Shown here one piece after another: positions 45,320 to 46,643 of a stretch of 46,643 bases of DNA (within the stretch, counting starts at the first letter, position 1; each line of letters begins with the position of its first letter). Made by a program: the position numbers and the translations under genes. Source of the DNA: Pseudomonas sp. REP124 (lineage in GTDB: Bacteria > Pseudomonadota > Gammaproteobacteria > Pseudomonadales > Pseudomonadaceae); the NCBI RefSeq assembly GCF_020164475.1, contig NZ_JAIQWX010000037.1, positions 1-46,643 of the forward strand. The letters run 5' to 3'. The notes below the pieces were generated by a model. That model made no database searches. It was not told the origin of the DNA and worked only from the letters and a program-made list of their open reading frames with translations.

Positions 45320-46530
45320 GTTGCAGAGTGCTCCGTAGATTCAGCGCTGCGGATTGCCGCCAGTACGTCGATGACGAAGGCAATCAACATCGCCACCGTG
45401 CCGATGCCGAACAGCAAGCGATAGTTACCGCCGCTGTAGGAAAACAGGAACGACAGACCATAGGCGGCGACGGCCTGGAACAGCGCGAAGCCCACGGTTG
45501 CGGTTTGCCACGCGGCGGCTTGTTGCGCGGGGTGTCGGGCGAGCACTTCCTGCAGGCGACCGAGCATCAGCGGCACGGTGCCGGTGACGAAGGCGCCGAC
45601 GATGACGCTGGAAGCCATCAGCCAGACCGTGCCAAGTCCCAGGGCCGGTGCGGCGACGCTGATCGCCTCGATGATGAACGCGGCCCGCAGCGCCCGACCG
45701 AAGCCAATCCGATCAGCCAGCGCCCCTGCCAGCAACGGGCCGACGGTGGCGCCGATGCCGAACAGCACCCAGTATTGCGCGCCGGTTTGCAGCCCCTGAC
45801 CGAGGCCACGGGCGACGAAGTCCACCAGGAAAATCATGTGCGGCACCCAGCCTGCGGCGTTGAGTGCGTATTCGACATACAGCGCCTTGAGGGTGCCGTT
45901 GGAGGGTGGACGACGATGGTGGACGGTGTTGGATGCGCTGTTGTTTTCGCTCGGCCAGCCATGCCACGCGATAGCGGTGAGCAGCAGCGCGATCAGGCCC
46001 AAGCCGAGCCAGGTCTGCGCCAGGCCCTGTTGCAGCAACAGCGGCACCAGCGTGCCGGACGCCGCGATCCCGACCCCGACGCCCATGAAAATCACCCCGC
46101 CGGCCAGGCCTCGACGGGAGGCTGGCACGTGGGCCAGAACCGTCGGCGCGGCCAGCACCATCAGCGCCCCGCCGGCGACACCAGAGAGCAGGCGCCAGGC
46201 GAAAAACCAGGCGAAGGACACGGGATAGGCACAGGCGAAAAACGCGATGCTCGCCAGCAGCATCATCGCCCTGAGGGTGAAACGGGTTGAAGTTTTCGCC
46301 GCCAGCGAACGCCCGAACAGCGCCCCGGCCAGATACCCCGCCAGATTCGCCGCCCCCAGGTAAGCCGCCCTGGACGCATCGAACCAGTGGGCGCCGACAA
46401 TCGCCGGCAGCAACGGCGTATAGGCAAACCGCGCCAGCCCGATCCCCACAAGACTCGCCGAAAACCCCGCCACCGTGCCTCGCCATGGGCTAGCCGGTTG
46501 CTGGGCCGTTGTTGCTTTCACGCTGTTCAT
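45316..46530 (-). CDS. MFS transporter, YbfB/YjiJ family
   Basis: 404 residues from the ATG at 46530, chosen because AAGGG is 6 bases upstream; an adjacent ATG (46533) is too close. The start GFSASLVGIGLARFAYTPLLPAIV is the YbfB/YjiJ signature. Twelve helices with a central loop rich in Ser, Asn and Arg. Two different MFS families in one operon suggest a shared substrate class or independent uptake and efflux. Confidence 0.87.
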   Translation of the reverse strand: MNSVKATTAQQPASPWRGTVAGFSASLVGIGLARFAYTPLLPAIVGAHWFDASRAAYLGAANLAGYLAGALFGRSLAAKTSTRFTLRAMMLLASIAFFACAYPVSFAWFFAWRLLSGVAGGALMVLAAPTVLAHVPASRRGLAGGVIFMGVGVGIAASGTLVPLLLQQGLAQTWLGLGLIALLLTAIAWHGWPSENNSASNTVHHRRPPSNGTLKALYVEYALNAAGWVPHMIFLVDFVARGLGQGLQTGAQYWVLFGIGATVGPLLAGALADRIGFGRALRAAFIIEAISVAAPALGLGTVWLMASSVIVGAFVTGTVPLMLGRLQEVLARHPAQQAAAWQTATVGFALFQAVAAYGLSFLFSYSGGNYRLLFGIGTVAMLIAFVIDVLAAIRSAESTEHSAT

Positions 46531-46533
46531 CAT

Positions 46534-46643
46534 CTGCCCTTCCCTACTTCAGTCGGGCCGACTCTACGCGCGAAGGCGATATCTCAAATAACGAATTAAT
46601 CAGGCAGCAGTTATCTTCAATCTAGATACCACACCAATTCCCC
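46534..46643. other. Upstream region of the MFS pair
   Basis: 110 bp to the end of the window, AT-rich after 46580. It probably includes the promoter of the two MFS genes. No motif stands out. Confidence 0.4.

Noticed and set aside
1..46643. tRNA, rRNA, CRISPR arrays, prophage genes
   Set aside because: None could be recognised on either strand.

Overview
The window looks like chromosomal DNA of a fluorescent pseudomonad (Pseudomonas fluorescens group). Base composition is GC-rich. It carries repeated 92-100 bp REP pairs whose arms read GTAGGAGCGAGCTTGCTCGCGA or a close variant. It has a LexA2-ImuA-ImuB-DnaE2 mutagenesis cassette and a type VI secretion cluster with the same gene order as the Pseudomonas aeruginosa H2-T6SS. 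All identifications come from reading the sequence; no database search was possible.

Layout. 1-3660: a decaying two-component locus. A 2.2 kb IS66-like element that lacks a functional transposase (about 55-2233) carries a Fic-domain gene and interrupts what seems to be the 3' end of a response-regulator gene. The sensor kinase that follows is frameshifted by an 8 bp tandem duplication. 3714-8243: a LysR regulator divergent from a GMC flavin oxidoreductase and an MHS-type MFS transporter, probably a catabolic unit. 8271-8307: a strong bidirectional terminator. 8314-29002: one long minus-strand T6SS operon, read right to left: tssA, tssB, tssC, tssE, a PAAR gene, tssF, tssG, clpV, a sigma-54 activator, a 46-residue lipoprotein, fha, tssJ, tssK, tssL, tssM, a PP2C phosphatase and a Ser/Thr kinase. 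hcp and vgrG are absent. A -24/-12 type site lies about 335 bp upstream of tssA, which fits the sigma-54 activator encoded inside the operon. 29003-29703: a 700 bp AT-richer gap.

29704-35435: lexA2-imuA-imuB-dnaE2, minus strand, each gene overlapping the next by the ATGA of a stop/start pair, with a perfect AGTAC-N4-GTACT palindrome at the lexA start. 35509-39141: a LysR regulator divergent from an exported YtcJ-like amidohydrolase and a TorF-type outer-membrane protein. 39157-39390: two REP pairs. 39386-40923: a nitronate monooxygenase-like flavoprotein and a cytochrome b561. 40972-44088: an ActP-like sodium/solute symporter with its DUF485 partner, divergent from a LysR regulator. 44072-46530: two overlapping MFS exporter-like genes.

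How the genes work together. The T6SS genes supply the membrane complex (TssJLM), baseplate (TssEFGK), sheath (TssBC), cap/assembly protein (TssA), recycling ATPase (ClpV), a tip-sharpening PAAR, and a kinase/phosphatase/FHA phosphorylation circuit. Hcp tube and VgrG spike proteins must come from elsewhere in the genome. The lexA2 cassette supplies DNA-damage-inducible mutagenic synthesis. The remaining genes are small transporter/enzyme units, most with their own LysR regulator.
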